Shown here one piece after another: positions 26,401 through 34,800 of a DNA stretch of 64,000 bases. Position 1 is the stretch's first letter; each line of letters begins with the position of its first letter. The position numbers were made by a program, and so were the translations under genes. A model generated the notes under the pieces. The model did not search any database, was not told the origin of the DNA, and worked only from the letters and a program-made list of their open reading frames with translations. Source of the DNA: Bacteroidota bacterium (GTDB lineage: Bacteria; Bacteroidota; Bacteroidia; UBA8524); assembly GCA_016124735.1 (NCBI GenBank), contig WGMZ01000018.1:62001-126000 (forward strand). Direction: 5' to 3'.

Positions 26401-27399
26401 ACTGTTACCGTATTGGATAACATTGCTCCAACTGTAGTAACTAAGAATGCTTCAGTTACATTGTCTAATGGTTCAGCAAGCATCACTACTTCTGACGTAA
26501 ACGACGGATCATATGATAACTGCAGCGTCTCTTCTGTGTCTGTATCACCGAACAGCTGGAATTGCAGCGATATCGGTTCTCATACTGTAACGCTGACTGT
26601 TACAGACGTGAATGGTAATACATCTACCGGAACAGCAACTGTAACCGTAAACGGTGCGGTACCATCCTGCACGTTATCTGCTACTCCATCTAACAACACC
26701 TACACAGGTGCAGCTACCAATCAAATGTTCATTGGATATGGACCAAGCAGCATGAACCTGTCTTGCACAGCAAGCGGTGGTTCCGGATTCTCTTACAGCT
26801 GGTCTGGATCGAACCTGAGCAGCAGCACGGGCAGCACCAATACCTTTACTCCTTCTTCGGGAGGTAACTACAGCATTACCTGCACAGTAACAAACTCCAA
26901 TGGTTGCGAGTCTACTTGCACTATCACGATTTGTGTGCTTGATATTCGTTCTAACAACAACCCGAACAACCAAAAAGTATATTTGTGCCACAAACCAAAT
27001 GGTAACCAAAACAATGCACAAACATTGAGCATCAGTGTAAATGCAGTTCCTTCTCACCTGAACAACCACTCTGGTGATAAACTTGGACAGTGCAGCCAAT
27101 CTTGTGGATCCCTGAAAAATGACCCTGTTGGCGATATGTATGTTTCTGGTAATACCGATTTGATTGTATTCCCTAACCCATCTGCCGGCGTATTTAAATT
27201 CACCCTTGAAAGCGAAAGCGATCAGGCAGTTCAAATCCGCGTTTATGATGCAATGGGTAAACTAGTGCTGGTGCATGAAGGAGGTTCATCTTATGAAGAA
27301 ATTCACATTGATGGAACCGGTCTAGCCCCCGGTGTTTACAACGCAGTTGTAACGCAGGGCGAATTCATTAAAACAGTGAAACTCACCAAAACCAACTAA
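23497..27399 (+). CDS. Secreted HYR-like repeat protein with T9SS sorting domain
   Basis: A 1300-residue surface or secreted protein. After a signal peptide (WSVIGAFALFGLTVQVQGQ) come an N-terminal beta domain and an Ig-like segment (SYQWYFGGDPYTLGTAISG), then eight 80-residue HYR-like repeats from about residue 259 (APTVATQNVTIYLDANGSAS, DNCGVASTSLSKTSFDC, NTVTLTVTD). The first repeat is split by a separate 150-residue domain (TADNEFYAYLSTSASSLGTQ, DYYLHVKAIDWG, GMSPWGLRSG, SAQWIWRDPRN). A Ser/Asn-rich Ig-like stretch and a T9SS type A sorting domain (LIVFPNPSAGVFKFTLES, IRVYDAMGKLVLVHEGG, LAPGVYNAVVTQGEF) end the protein. Repeated DNCG...FDC cysteines could form one disulphide per unit. Likely an adhesin or matrix protein. 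Confidence 0.9.
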   Translation: MKTSTFTNLFRLWSVIGAFALFGLTVQVQGQTCSLPSISSPASYNYASRQVTFSNVSLNNGGNTASVSAGSSVSLSFSWSSTQNGSYCPGCVVQLYVGIASTFTQCLTSGIHGYSASGSQNFTFTAPSTPGIYYITSTGTLDYSCQSVGVPTCGNSTLAAIKVGNPSQTATASISGESSFCPNNSAALSASVSGIFCTPSTLSYQWYFGGDPYTLGTAISGATSSTYNASSQGNYRVVVTNACGGSATSGPYFVSADNVAPTVIAKDVTIYLDANGSASLTPSMINDGSTDNCGIASYSVSKSTFNCNNANNPTNGTLTGKMTADNEFYAYLSTSASSLGTQIGYGNDWGTTYSLTSSTLTVGQDYYLHVKAIDWGSIEGLLATLNVSGSFVFANGQQTMNTNPSYWTAYNTFGGSSISPVALGSNGMSPWGLRSGISSSAQWIWRDPRNTNGGETVYFTTKITYQASTNDVNLTATDANGNSSYAVSHVTVLDNTAPTVVTQNISVTLDANGNASITSGMIDNGSSDNCGIKSMSLSKTNFTCSDLGNNTVTLTVVDNYGNSSNGTAMVTVVDNTAPTAAAQNVTIYLDANGSASTTVSAVNNGSSDNCGVSSMSLSQTSFDCNNVGNNTVTLTVTDASGNSSTATATVTVVDNTAPTVATQNVTIYLDANGSASTTASAVNNGSSDNCGVASTSLSKTSFDCSNVGNNTVTLTVTDNNGNSATGTATVTVVDNTAPTVATQNVTIYLDANGSASTSASAVNNGSSDNCGVASTSLSKTSFDCSNVGNNTVTLTVTDNNGNSATGTATVTVVDNVAPTVATQNVTIYLDANGSASTSASAVNNGSSDNCGVASTSLSKTSFDCSNVGNNSVTLTVTDDNGNSATGTATVTVVDNVAPTVATQNVTIYLDANGSASTTANAVDNSSYDNCGIASLSLSKTSFDCSNVGNNTVTLTVTDVNGNTSTGTATVTVLDNIAPTVVTKNASVTLSNGSASITTSDVNDGSYDNCSVSSVSVSPNSWNCSDIGSHTVTLTVTDVNGNTSTGTATVTVNGAVPSCTLSATPSNNTYTGAATNQMFIGYGPSSMNLSCTASGGSGFSYSWSGSNLSSSTGSTNTFTPSSGGNYSITCTVTNSNGCESTCTITICVLDIRSNNNPNNQKVYLCHKPNGNQNNAQTLSISVNAVPSHLNNHSGDKLGQCSQSCGSLKNDPVGDMYVSGNTDLIVFPNPSAGVFKFTLESESDQAVQIRVYDAMGKLVLVHEGGSSYEEIHIDGTGLAPGVYNAVVTQGEFIKTVKLTKTN
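24961..26637 (+). repeat. 240-bp tandem repeat array inside the HYR-like gene
   Basis: Six consecutive units of exactly 240 bp run from 24961 to 26400 with no insertions or deletions, followed by a seventh unit one codon shorter (237 bp, to 26637). Units starting at 25441, 25681 and 25921 are the most alike, differing at scattered, largely synonymous positions, which points to recent duplication or gene conversion. Each encodes one 80-residue HYR-like domain. Confidence 0.92.
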
Positions 27400-27420
27400 G
27401 CATACTAAGTTGATTACGCT

Positions 27421-27452
27421 AAAAGCCGGACTTTAGGGTCCGGCTTTTTTTT
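27421..27452 (+). terminator. Terminator of the HYR-like gene
   Basis: A 10-bp stem (AAAAGCCGGA at 27421-27430 with TCCGGCTTTT at 27439-27448), an 8-base loop and a run of T to 27452, 21 bases past the stop codon. Confidence 0.92.
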
Positions 27453-27538
27453 ATTTGAATTTAAACGGAATAACTTTTCGCAAAACTAGCAATGTGTTTG
27501 AAATGCCAAGAATCGATGATTAATTCGACTTGGGATTT

Positions 27539-29572
27539 ATGCAAAAACTGCTGGTAGTCTTTCTCTTTTTACTGGCAATTCTGTCTTGTTCGAGACAGAA
27601 GGATGAGAATTTGGTAACACCCGATTTTGAGCGCGCAGTAGACCAACTGTATCAAATCAGAAACCATAAATACCTCGCTGCATTTCGAAAAACACTCGAC
27701 TCTACATTCAATCAGGTAGCAACCAAAAGACCCTTAGATTGGTACTACTTTTATGATTTTAATGCCTGGTACTACCTACAAACAAAGGAATATTCGAAGT
27801 CCATTGCGTACACCGATAGTATAATTGCAGTATTGACTCCTTTACCCGATGTTCAGTTGAAGTATGCACACGCATTGATTCAAAAAGGGATCATATTTCA
27901 GGACATGAACCTCTATTCTGAGGCGCTTAATGAATACTATATCGCGGCATCTTATGCGAATAAAGAGCTGGATGAATGTGGGGCTGCCGAAGTATACTAT
28001 AGCCTGGGCGGAGTGATTTACAAGCAAGGTTCTTACAATCAGGCATTGGAATATTATCGTAAGGCATACCAGGGAATCCTGCATTGCGACACCAATGATT
28101 TCTACAGCTATTATTTTGGAATGCAAGGTAATTTTAACAGTATGGGCCTATGCTTTCAAAAATTGAATCAGCAGGATAGTGCACGCCATTATTTTACGTT
28201 GGGACTTGAGTTATTAGACAAAGAGGGCCCTCGTTTTCAAAGAGACTCAAATTTCACCAAATCAGCACGGGGAGTACTTTATGGTAATTTAGGGATGACT
28301 GAATTGATGGCGGGTAACCCCAAGCTGGCAAAGACGCTTTTTTTGAAGGCACTTTCCATTGGCGAATACACGGATAACGTTCAGGATGATGCCATCTATA
28401 CCAAGATCAAATTGGCCAAAGCCTATTTTTTGGAGTCGGATTCAGAAAAAGGCTTAGCTCTTATCCGGGAAGTCGAAACGGAGTTAGAAGAAGTTCCCGA
28501 TTTAGAGGCTACGCGTCGATTGAAAGACTTGGAGGAGGAATATTACCTCTCCCTTGGAGATACAGTTCGAGCATTTAAAGTTGAAAAGGAAGGGCAATTG
28601 GCAGAGGCCAGATTAAAAATGACGAATAAGGAACTGCCAACACTCGATGTGCAATCGTATTTTCACTACCTGGAACAGCGAGACGAAATCGATGAATTGG
28701 AATCAAGAAATGAAACCGATAATGTCCTCCTGATTTTGGCTATTCTGATTTTACTTTTTCTTGCAACCATTGCCGTATTATTCAGGAAAAACATGTTGGA
28801 GTCCCGCGAACATGCAGAAGAACTGGTATCCATGAATCAGGAGTTGGAGTCGAACAATGAACACTTGCTGCAAACCATGACTGACTTGGAACATAGCCAG
28901 AATGAAAATGCCAGAATAATGAAAGTGGTGGCCCATGATTTAAGGAGTCCTATTGCCAGTATCAATGGATTGATTTCCGCATCTCTGTCTCACAAGGATC
29001 TGGACAACGAATTGAAAAATGAACTGAAAATGGTGAGCCGAATTAGCCAGGATTCTCTGAAATTCATGGATGATATTCTGAACATTCAAACAAACTTCAA
29101 AAACGAAGAAAAGTGCAATACGGATTTGCTGGAATTAATCGATTACTGCGTCAGTTTCATGCAGATTCGGGCCGAAGAAAAAGATCAGAAAATTTCGGTT
29201 ATAGGAGAACATATCTTCGTACCTATATACAGAGAACGTATTTGGAGGGTAATCAATAATTTGATTTCCAATGCCATTAAATTCAGTCCGAGAGGAGGAG
29301 AAATAGTTGTGGAAATAATGGAGTTAACGAGTACTGTTCGGATAAAGGTTCAGGATCAGGGAATGGGGATTCCTGAGAAGATGAAAAAGCAAATTTTCAG
29401 CATGATGGGAGATTCACGCAGACTCGGTACGGCTGGAGAACGTTCTTTCGGACTTGGACTGGCTATCTCAATGCAGATTATGGAAGCACATGGTGGAAGA
29501 ATCTGGTTTGAGAGCGAAGAAGAAAGGGGAGCATCCTTCTTCATTGAATTGCCAAAAAAATCGAAAATCTAA
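27539..29572 (+). CDS. TPR-containing lipoprotein-type sensor histidine kinase
   Basis: A 677-residue sensor kinase. It begins with a lipobox signal (LLVVFLFLLAILSC, Cys 17), continues with periplasmic TPR repeats (YYFYDFNAWYYLQTKEYSKS, AEVYYSLGGVIYKQGSYNQA, LEYYRKAYQGILHC), a membrane helix (VLLILAILILLFLATIAVLF), a coiled coil, a HisKA domain with the phosphoacceptor His in VVAHDLRSPIASING, and a HATPase domain (NNLISNAIKFSPRGGEIV, DQGMGIPEKMKKQIFSMM, FGLGLAISMQIMEAHGG). No regulator gene is adjacent, so it is an orphan. A TTG at 27530 would add three residues; the ATG at 27539 gives the proper lipoprotein signal. Confidence 0.9.
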   Translation: MQKLLVVFLFLLAILSCSRQKDENLVTPDFERAVDQLYQIRNHKYLAAFRKTLDSTFNQVATKRPLDWYYFYDFNAWYYLQTKEYSKSIAYTDSIIAVLTPLPDVQLKYAHALIQKGIIFQDMNLYSEALNEYYIAASYANKELDECGAAEVYYSLGGVIYKQGSYNQALEYYRKAYQGILHCDTNDFYSYYFGMQGNFNSMGLCFQKLNQQDSARHYFTLGLELLDKEGPRFQRDSNFTKSARGVLYGNLGMTELMAGNPKLAKTLFLKALSIGEYTDNVQDDAIYTKIKLAKAYFLESDSEKGLALIREVETELEEVPDLEATRRLKDLEEEYYLSLGDTVRAFKVEKEGQLAEARLKMTNKELPTLDVQSYFHYLEQRDEIDELESRNETDNVLLILAILILLFLATIAVLFRKNMLESREHAEELVSMNQELESNNEHLLQTMTDLEHSQNENARIMKVVAHDLRSPIASINGLISASLSHKDLDNELKNELKMVSRISQDSLKFMDDILNIQTNFKNEEKCNTDLLELIDYCVSFMQIRAEEKDQKISVIGEHIFVPIYRERIWRVINNLISNAIKFSPRGGEIVVEIMELTSTVRIKVQDQGMGIPEKMKKQIFSMMGDSRRLGTAGERSFGLGLAISMQIMEAHGGRIWFESEEERGASFFIELPKKSKI

Positions 29573-30678
29573 TTTTGTTCTAAAAACAGGCTTACGGCGT
29601 TACCTCCAAATCCAATCGAATTAATGAGAATGGTTTGGATTTTACTTGGCACAGACTGCTTCAAAATGGTTTCAAATGGAAATATCGGAGCCTGTTGTGT
29701 TTTGAAAATCGTTATTCCTTCCGCTAAACTCAATGCTCCCGAAGCACCCAGGGTATGTCCGTATCTCCATTTGTTGGAATATAAATAGGGTCGGGAGGCA
29801 AAAAGACGGTCAATGGCTGCTAATTCCGAACGATCTCCAGACAGGGTCCCGGGTGCATGGGTAATTATCAGGTCTACATCTCTTTTTGCATCACGCATTG
29901 CCATTTTCATTGCCTGGTACAATGCTTCGCCATTTTTAGAAACGGAGGTAGGGTGTTCTATGGCTTCTGAGGCGAATCCGATTCCGGAAATAAATGCAAG
30001 TGCCCGGGAATTGGATGATTCTTCTGATTCCAATGCAAATAGACCAGCCCCTTCACCCAGTGTCATGCTGTTTTTTTCAAGTGTGAACGGACGGCAGGGA
30101 AACGATCTAATCGCTGATGATGTGTAGATTCTCAGTGCCCGCATTTGTGCGATAGTAAACGGAGTGAGAGGTGCCTCACTTCCACCGGCAATAAATCTTT
30201 TGGCCATGCCACTTCTCAACCAGGCACTCGCATTTGCAATAGCGTGCAGTGCCGAGCTGCAGGTGATGGAATGAGTGAAATGGATTCCTTTACTCCCGAT
30301 ATCCTGTGCCACCCAACTGCTAATATTGCCGGCAGTTGTGGTTGGTGAACTCAGTGGGGAGAGTGCGGTGTTTTTTTGGAGAAATGCCTCGTGATAGTGT
30401 TCAATAAGACCGGTGGCTCCTCTGGATGAACCAATATTAATTCCGATGGATGCATCCTCTTCCCAACCGGCATCCTTCACCGCCCTGCGGCCAGCTAATA
30501 TGGCCATGAGGGCGCATCGATCCAGACTGGAGTAGCGACTGTTTTCCTGTGCGAGAAGCCTGATTTCATCTTCCTTTTCTTTAGGCAAAGAGGCTCCATA
30601 ATAGGAAACATCACCATCCTGATGCATGGAGATTTCTTTGGGTGCCAAAAGACCCTGGCCAATAATCGCAATCCTCAT
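29569..30678 (-). CDS. Beta-ketoacyl synthase in the biotin operon
   Basis: A 369-residue thiolase-fold condensing enzyme with the Cys-His-His triad of KAS I/II types: C140 in SITCSSALHAI, H274 in ITHAPGT and H308 in YGHTLGASGA, plus SIGFGGNAVSLF near the C-terminus. It is shorter than FabF (about 410). It overlaps bioA by 4 bases (ATGA) as the last gene of bioB-bioF-bioD-bioA. That coupling suggests a role in making the pimeloyl thioester that BioF uses. It is not a BioZ, which is a FabH-like (KAS III) enzyme with a Cys-His-Asn triad. Function is inferred from context. Confidence 0.85.
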   Translation of the reverse strand: MRIAIIGQGLLAPKEISMHQDGDVSYYGASLPKEKEDEIRLLAQENSRYSSLDRCALMAILAGRRAVKDAGWEEDASIGINIGSSRGATGLIEHYHEAFLQKNTALSPLSSPTTTAGNISSWVAQDIGSKGIHFTHSITCSSALHAIANASAWLRSGMAKRFIAGGSEAPLTPFTIAQMRALRIYTSSAIRSFPCRPFTLEKNSMTLGEGAGLFALESEESSNSRALAFISGIGFASEAIEHPTSVSKNGEALYQAMKMAMRDAKRDVDLIITHAPGTLSGDRSELAAIDRLFASRPYLYSNKWRYGHTLGASGALSLAEGITIFKTQQAPIFPFETILKQSVPSKIQTILINSIGFGGNAVSLFLEQN

Positions 30679-31952
30679 ACTTTTACTTGTTCAAGCACTT
30701 GTTCCATGGCTTGATAGACTTCCATCATCTGCTCTTTTGTTGTGGAATATGGCGCCATGATATAGAGTGTATTGCCCAGCGGCCGAAGCAAAATGCCTCG
30801 GTCAATAAACTGACGGTAAAGCCAGTCGCGCAAATCGTTGAAATAACTGGTTTCTCCTCCCGTATTCACGTCTAATGCGAATAAGGTTCCGCGGTGACGA
30901 ACATTGCTTACCGCAGCAAGTTTTTCAAATCGCCCGACCTGCTCGGAATGCAATTGACATACGGCATCAATCCTTTCCCAGGTTTCTTGTTTCTCCATCA
31001 GGTCCATGCTCGCCAATGCTGCAGCACAGCCAACCGGATTGCCGGTGAATGAATGACCATGAAAAAAGGTTTTAAATCGGTCGTCGGAGAGGAAGGCTTT
31101 GTAAACTGTTTCTGTGCAGGTAGTCAAAGCCATGGGCAGTGTTCCTCCGGTCAATCCTTTCGAAAGACAAATGATATCCGGTTTATTCTCGCAATAATCG
31201 GAGGCAAACCATTTCCCGGTTCGGCCAAATCCGGTCATTACCTCATCTGCAATGCAAAGTACCTGATAGGCCTTGCACATGGCGATGGCTTTGTTCAGGA
31301 GTTCGGGTGCGTACATAAACATTCCTCCAGCACCTAGCACCAGGGGTTCGTAAATGAAGCAGGCCACCCTTCCACTCTGAAGGGCCTTTTCAAGCACTTG
31401 AAGAAAATGGTCCTCTGCGTTTTGTATTGGGACCGGAAGGTGCTGGACAGTAAACAAATAAGGCTGAAAAGGTCGGTTAAATGCCGATGGACCGGCTGCA
31501 GACATAGCGCCGAAAGTGTCTCCGTGGTAGGCATCTTCAAAGGCAAGGATTTCGGTACGGTCCTGGCCTTGGTTATGCCAATATTGAACTGCCATTTTTA
31601 TGGCAACCTCTACCGCTGTGGATCCATTGTCGGAAAAAAACACCTTGCTCTGTCCTTCGGGAAGATGATTCAGGACCCGCTCTGCAAGTTCAATTGCCGG
31701 CTCATGAGTAAATCCGGCAAGCATACTGTGTTCCAGATGAGCCACTTGCTCGCTTACCTTTTGTGCAATATGCGGATGGGCATGACCATGATTGGTAACC
31801 CACCAGGAGGAAACGGCATCCAGATAGGCTTTGCCATTTTCGTCGTATAGATAACTTCCTTTGCCGCGAACAATAGCAATGGGGTCGTCGGCTATTTGCA
31901 TCTGTGTAAAGGGATGCCAGATGGATTTTTTACTGCGTTCTGCCAGATTCAT
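30675..31952 (-). CDS. bioA: Adenosylmethionine-8-amino-7-oxononanoate aminotransferase
   Basis: PLP enzyme that converts KAPA to DAPA with S-adenosylmethionine as amino donor. The 425 residues show the N-terminal SIWHPFTQMQ, substrate residues in SSWWVTNHGHAHP, the PLP aspartate D236 in CIADEVMTGFGRTG and the Schiff-base lysine K265 in ICLSKGLTGGTLPM. It overlaps bioD upstream and the ketoacyl synthase downstream by 4 bases each. Confidence 0.97.
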   Translation of the reverse strand: MNLAERSKKSIWHPFTQMQIADDPIAIVRGKGSYLYDENGKAYLDAVSSWWVTNHGHAHPHIAQKVSEQVAHLEHSMLAGFTHEPAIELAERVLNHLPEGQSKVFFSDNGSTAVEVAIKMAVQYWHNQGQDRTEILAFEDAYHGDTFGAMSAAGPSAFNRPFQPYLFTVQHLPVPIQNAEDHFLQVLEKALQSGRVACFIYEPLVLGAGGMFMYAPELLNKAIAMCKAYQVLCIADEVMTGFGRTGKWFASDYCENKPDIICLSKGLTGGTLPMALTTCTETVYKAFLSDDRFKTFFHGHSFTGNPVGCAAALASMDLMEKQETWERIDAVCQLHSEQVGRFEKLAAVSNVRHRGTLFALDVNTGGETSYFNDLRDWLYRQFIDRGILLRPLGNTLYIMAPYSTTKEQMMEVYQAMEQVLEQVKV

Positions 31953-32560
31953 GCGAAAGGATTTAATGCTTCTGCATATTTTAGGATGGTATCGGAATTA
32001 ATTTTCTCTTCTTCCTTTATGCGCAACAGGCAGGGAAGGTTTGAATACTCGAGAATCAATGATTCGCTGGATGGAGTGGGTATTCCGTTAAAAACTATTC
32101 CCTTGATCGGAATCTCATACTGTTTTAAAAGGGCAATACTCATTAAGGTGTGATTGATACTGCCAAGATAATTTCTGGAAACCAAAACGACTTCCGCACC
32201 TAGTCTGCGAATGAGGTCAACCATCATAAATTTTCGATTTATGGGAACCATCAAACCTCCGGCGCCCTCAATAATGAGGTTCCGCTTGGTTTGAGGAATT
32301 TGAATGGAGTCCTCCTCTATCTCTATCCCTTCCATTTCTGCCGCGGCATGTGGAGACAATGGGTTCAACAATCGATATGCTTCGGCATGAATATAACTTT
32401 CGGAATTGCTGATAAGCGCTTTGACCTTCATGGAATCAGTATGATCCAACTCGCCGGCCTGTACTGGCTTCCAATAATCGGCCTTAAGCGCCTCTGTAAA
32501 TACGGCAGAAACCACTGTCTTGCCAATTTCAGTTCCGATACCGCTAATAAATAATTTCAT
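31949..32560 (-). CDS. bioD: Dethiobiotin synthetase
   Basis: ATP-dependent carboxylation and ring closure of DAPA to dethiobiotin. The 203 residues begin with the P-loop FISGIGTEIGKTVVSAVF (residues 4-21), followed by DYWKPVQAGELDHTDS and NLIIEGAGGLMVPINRKFMM, typical of BioD. The ATG overlaps the stop of bioF by 4 bases. Confidence 0.96.
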   Translation of the reverse strand: MKLFISGIGTEIGKTVVSAVFTEALKADYWKPVQAGELDHTDSMKVKALISNSESYIHAEAYRLLNPLSPHAAAEMEGIEIEEDSIQIPQTKRNLIIEGAGGLMVPINRKFMMVDLIRRLGAEVVLVSRNYLGSINHTLMSIALLKQYEIPIKGIVFNGIPTPSSESLILEYSNLPCLLRIKEEEKINSDTILKYAEALNPFA

Positions 32561-33669
32561 AGAATCTCTCTAATCTTCTCAAGCAGTGATTTGATTTCAG
32601 AATTTGTATTATGCAGGTGAAGTGAGATGCGAATCCTTTCCTTGCCTGCAGGCACGGTTGGATGGATAATAGCCTTGACCGCAAACCCTGCTTTCTGCAA
32701 ATCCTGACTCACCGCCCCTGCTCGTTCATTACCGGATATTAATAAACTTTGTATTGGGCTAATTGATTGCAGGAAATAGGGTTCCAACCCGAGTTCCTTG
32801 AGTGTTGAATTGAAATAAATAATTTTCCTCATCAAGGATTCTCTCATTTCTCTTTGTGCACTTAGATGATGCAGGCTTAACTGGATAATGCGCGATTGAT
32901 GAGGAGAAAGAGCGGTGGTATAAATAAAGGAACGGGCGAAATTGATAAGAAAACTTCTCAACTCTTTCGAACCAACCACAGCGGCACCATGGGTGCCAAA
33001 AGCTTTGCCAAAAGTGATAAGCCTGGCAAATATATGCTGTTCCAGATGATACTTTGCACATAAACCCTGACCCATGTCACCAAATATTCCTGCTGTATGT
33101 GCCTCATCTACGATTAATTCTGCACCATACAATTTGCCCGTTTTAACCAATTCACGTAAAGGAGCCTCATCTCCATCCATCGAGTAGATAGACTCGACCG
33201 CCACCCATATTCGGCCTGAGGCGCCTTCTTTGAGCTTTTTTTCAAGGTCTGAGATGTCGTTATGACTGAAAGAAAGAGACCGGGCAAATCCCAACCGGAT
33301 TCCATCGCGGATGGAGGCATGCACTAATTCATCATATACGATTAAATCGCCCCGCTGGAGCAAGGATGAGTAGAGACCAATATTGGCATCATAACCCGAA
33401 TTAAAGAGCAATGCGGCTTCGTTTTCTGACCAGTTTGCAATTTCTTGTTCTAACTCATCATGCAATGAATGGTTTCCACTAATCAACCGAGAGCCGGTAG
33501 CGCCTTGAGAATATAGTTTCTCAGAAGAACTCTTTTGAAGGTATTCCTGAAAAGCACGGTTTTGGGCAAGGCCCAAATAGTCGTTGGAGAAAAAATCGAT
33601 TCCTTCTCTTCCGGAGGAAAGTTGGCGAAAACTTGCATTCTGCCGTCTTTCGTCCAGCTTGTCTTTCAT
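32557..33669 (-). CDS. bioF: 8-amino-7-oxononanoate synthase
   Basis: PLP enzyme that joins pimeloyl thioester and L-alanine to give KAPA. With the ATG at 33669 it has 370 residues. Seen are FFSNDYLGLAQNRAF, TGSRLISGNHSLHDELE, the PLP aspartate in ELIVDEAHTAGIFGD (D188) and the lysine K222 in LITFGKAFGTHGAAV. The open frame extends to a TTG at 33705 that abuts the bioB stop; the extra 12 residues have no family match, so I prefer the ATG. Overlaps bioD by 4 bases. Confidence 0.95.
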   Translation of the reverse strand: MKDKLDERRQNASFRQLSSGREGIDFFSNDYLGLAQNRAFQEYLQKSSSEKLYSQGATGSRLISGNHSLHDELEQEIANWSENEAALLFNSGYDANIGLYSSLLQRGDLIVYDELVHASIRDGIRLGFARSLSFSHNDISDLEKKLKEGASGRIWVAVESIYSMDGDEAPLRELVKTGKLYGAELIVDEAHTAGIFGDMGQGLCAKYHLEQHIFARLITFGKAFGTHGAAVVGSKELRSFLINFARSFIYTTALSPHQSRIIQLSLHHLSAQREMRESLMRKIIYFNSTLKELGLEPYFLQSISPIQSLLISGNERAGAVSQDLQKAGFAVKAIIHPTVPAGKERIRISLHLHNTNSEIKSLLEKIREIL

Positions 33670-33705
33670 CCATGTGCTGCGCTCACCAGGCACTTTACTA
33701 GTCAA

Positions 33706-34683
33706 TTAAACGCTGGCTGCTTCTTTGGAAGAAGGCATGGCCACCAGGCCAAGTGTATCAAACATTTTCATGTCGTCGTCGTACTCCGGGTTAGGAGTGG
33801 TAAGTAGCTTCTCTCCAGTGAAGATGGAGTTGGCGCCTGCCATAAAACACATAGCCTGAGCTTCTTCGCTCATGCTCAGTCGGCCCGCAGACAATCGAAC
33901 CATTGATTCCGGCATCAGAATTCTGGCGCTTGCAATCATTCGAACCATAGTCCATGTATCAACGGGTTTTTGGTTTTCGAGGGGTGTACCTTCCACCGCT
34001 ACCAGTGCATTGATAGGAACTGATTCCGGATGCTTTTCCATGTTCGCCAGGGTCTGGAGCATATGAATACGGTCCTCATCGGTTTCGCCCAATCCAACAA
34101 TTCCACCACTGCAAACCGTCATTTTCGTTTTACGCACATTTTCCAGCGTTCTTAAACGGTCGTCAAAATTTCTCGTGCTAATGATGTTGGAATAGTTCTC
34201 TTCCGACGTGTCAATATTATGGTTGTATGCATATACTCCGGCATCGCTCAGTTTTTGAGCCTGCTCTTCAGTTACCATACCCAAGGTACAGCATACTTCA
34301 AGACCCAAATCGTTGATGTCGTGTACCATGTCTAATACTTTATCGAAGTCGCGGTTATCGCGTACTTCACGCCAGGCAGCACCCATACAAAAGCGGGAAG
34401 ATCCGGAAGCTTTAGCTTTTTGTGCGGCATCCAATACTGTCTCTTTGGGCAATAGGCCATGATTTTTAACGTCCGTGTGGTAGCGGGCAGCCTGCGGACA
34501 ATAAGCACAGTCTTCCGGACATCCACCCGTTTTTACAGAAAGGAGTGTGCATTTTTGTACCTCATTGGCATTGTGAAACTGACGGTGCACTGTGGCAGCT
34601 TGATATACCAATGACAGGAGTGGAGAGTGATAAATATCTGCAACTTCCTGTGTACTATAGTTATTTCGGATTTCAGGCCTCAT
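33706..34683 (-). CDS. bioB: Biotin synthase
   Basis: Radical SAM enzyme that inserts sulphur into dethiobiotin. The 325 residues carry the 4Fe-4S ligands C55, C59 and C62 in [14 protein letters not shown], the [11 protein letters not shown] and [11 protein letters not shown] segments, [15 protein letters not shown] and [16 protein letters not shown]. It is the first gene of the operon bioB-bioF-bioD-bioA-ketoacyl synthase, and has a promoter-like sequence upstream facing the divergent CoA-transferase genes. Confidence 0.97.
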   Translation of the reverse strand: MRPEIRNNYSTQEVADIYHSPLLSLVYQAATVHRQFHNANEVQKCTLLSVKTGGCPEDCAYCPQAARYHTDVKNHGLLPKETVLDAAQKAKASGSSRFCMGAAWREVRDNRDFDKVLDMVHDINDLGLEVCCTLGMVTEEQAQKLSDAGVYAYNHNIDTSEENYSNIISTRNFDDRLRTLENVRKTKMTVCSGGIVGLGETDEDRIHMLQTLANMEKHPESVPINALVAVEGTPLENQKPVDTWTMVRMIASARILMPESMVRLSAGRLSMSEEAQAMCFMAGANSIFTGEKLLTTPNPEYDDDMKMFDTLGLVAMPSSKEAASV

Positions 34684-34704
34684 TAATATTCAAATATGAA
34701 GGCG

Positions 34705-34735
34705 CAAATATAGCTTCTTGCTTGTCTAGCCAAAA
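34705..34735 (-). promoter_or_regulatory. Bacteroidota-type promoter for the biotin operon
   Basis: On the minus strand TTTTGG (34735-34730), an 18-base gap after TTG and TATATTTG (34712-34705) match the phylum consensus. It lies 21 bases before the bioB ATG. I did not see a BirA-type operator palindrome in the short divergent region, so how biotin controls the operon is not clear. Confidence 0.55.
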
Positions 34736-34800
34736 TTTTACGGAAGGAATCTATCCCTATGCACGGGCATTTTTTCCTACCTTCGCCCAAAAGGATTTTC

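Noticed and set aside
25276-26486. Series of minus-strand open frames, one per 240-bp unit
   Set aside because: They repeat with the same 240-bp period and are shadows of the HYR-like repeats on the plus strand.
24961-26637. CRISPR-like array
   Set aside because: The units are 240 bp, contiguous, in frame and protein-coding, with no spacers.
29569-30678. BioZ-type (KAS III) assignment for the synthase in the biotin operon
   Set aside because: The residues fit a Cys-His-His triad (C140, H274, H308) rather than the Cys-His-Asn of FabH/BioZ.
34684-34800. BirA operator or biotin-related riboswitch
   Set aside because: No palindrome of the known BirA type and no conserved RNA motif seen; only a standard promoter was supported.
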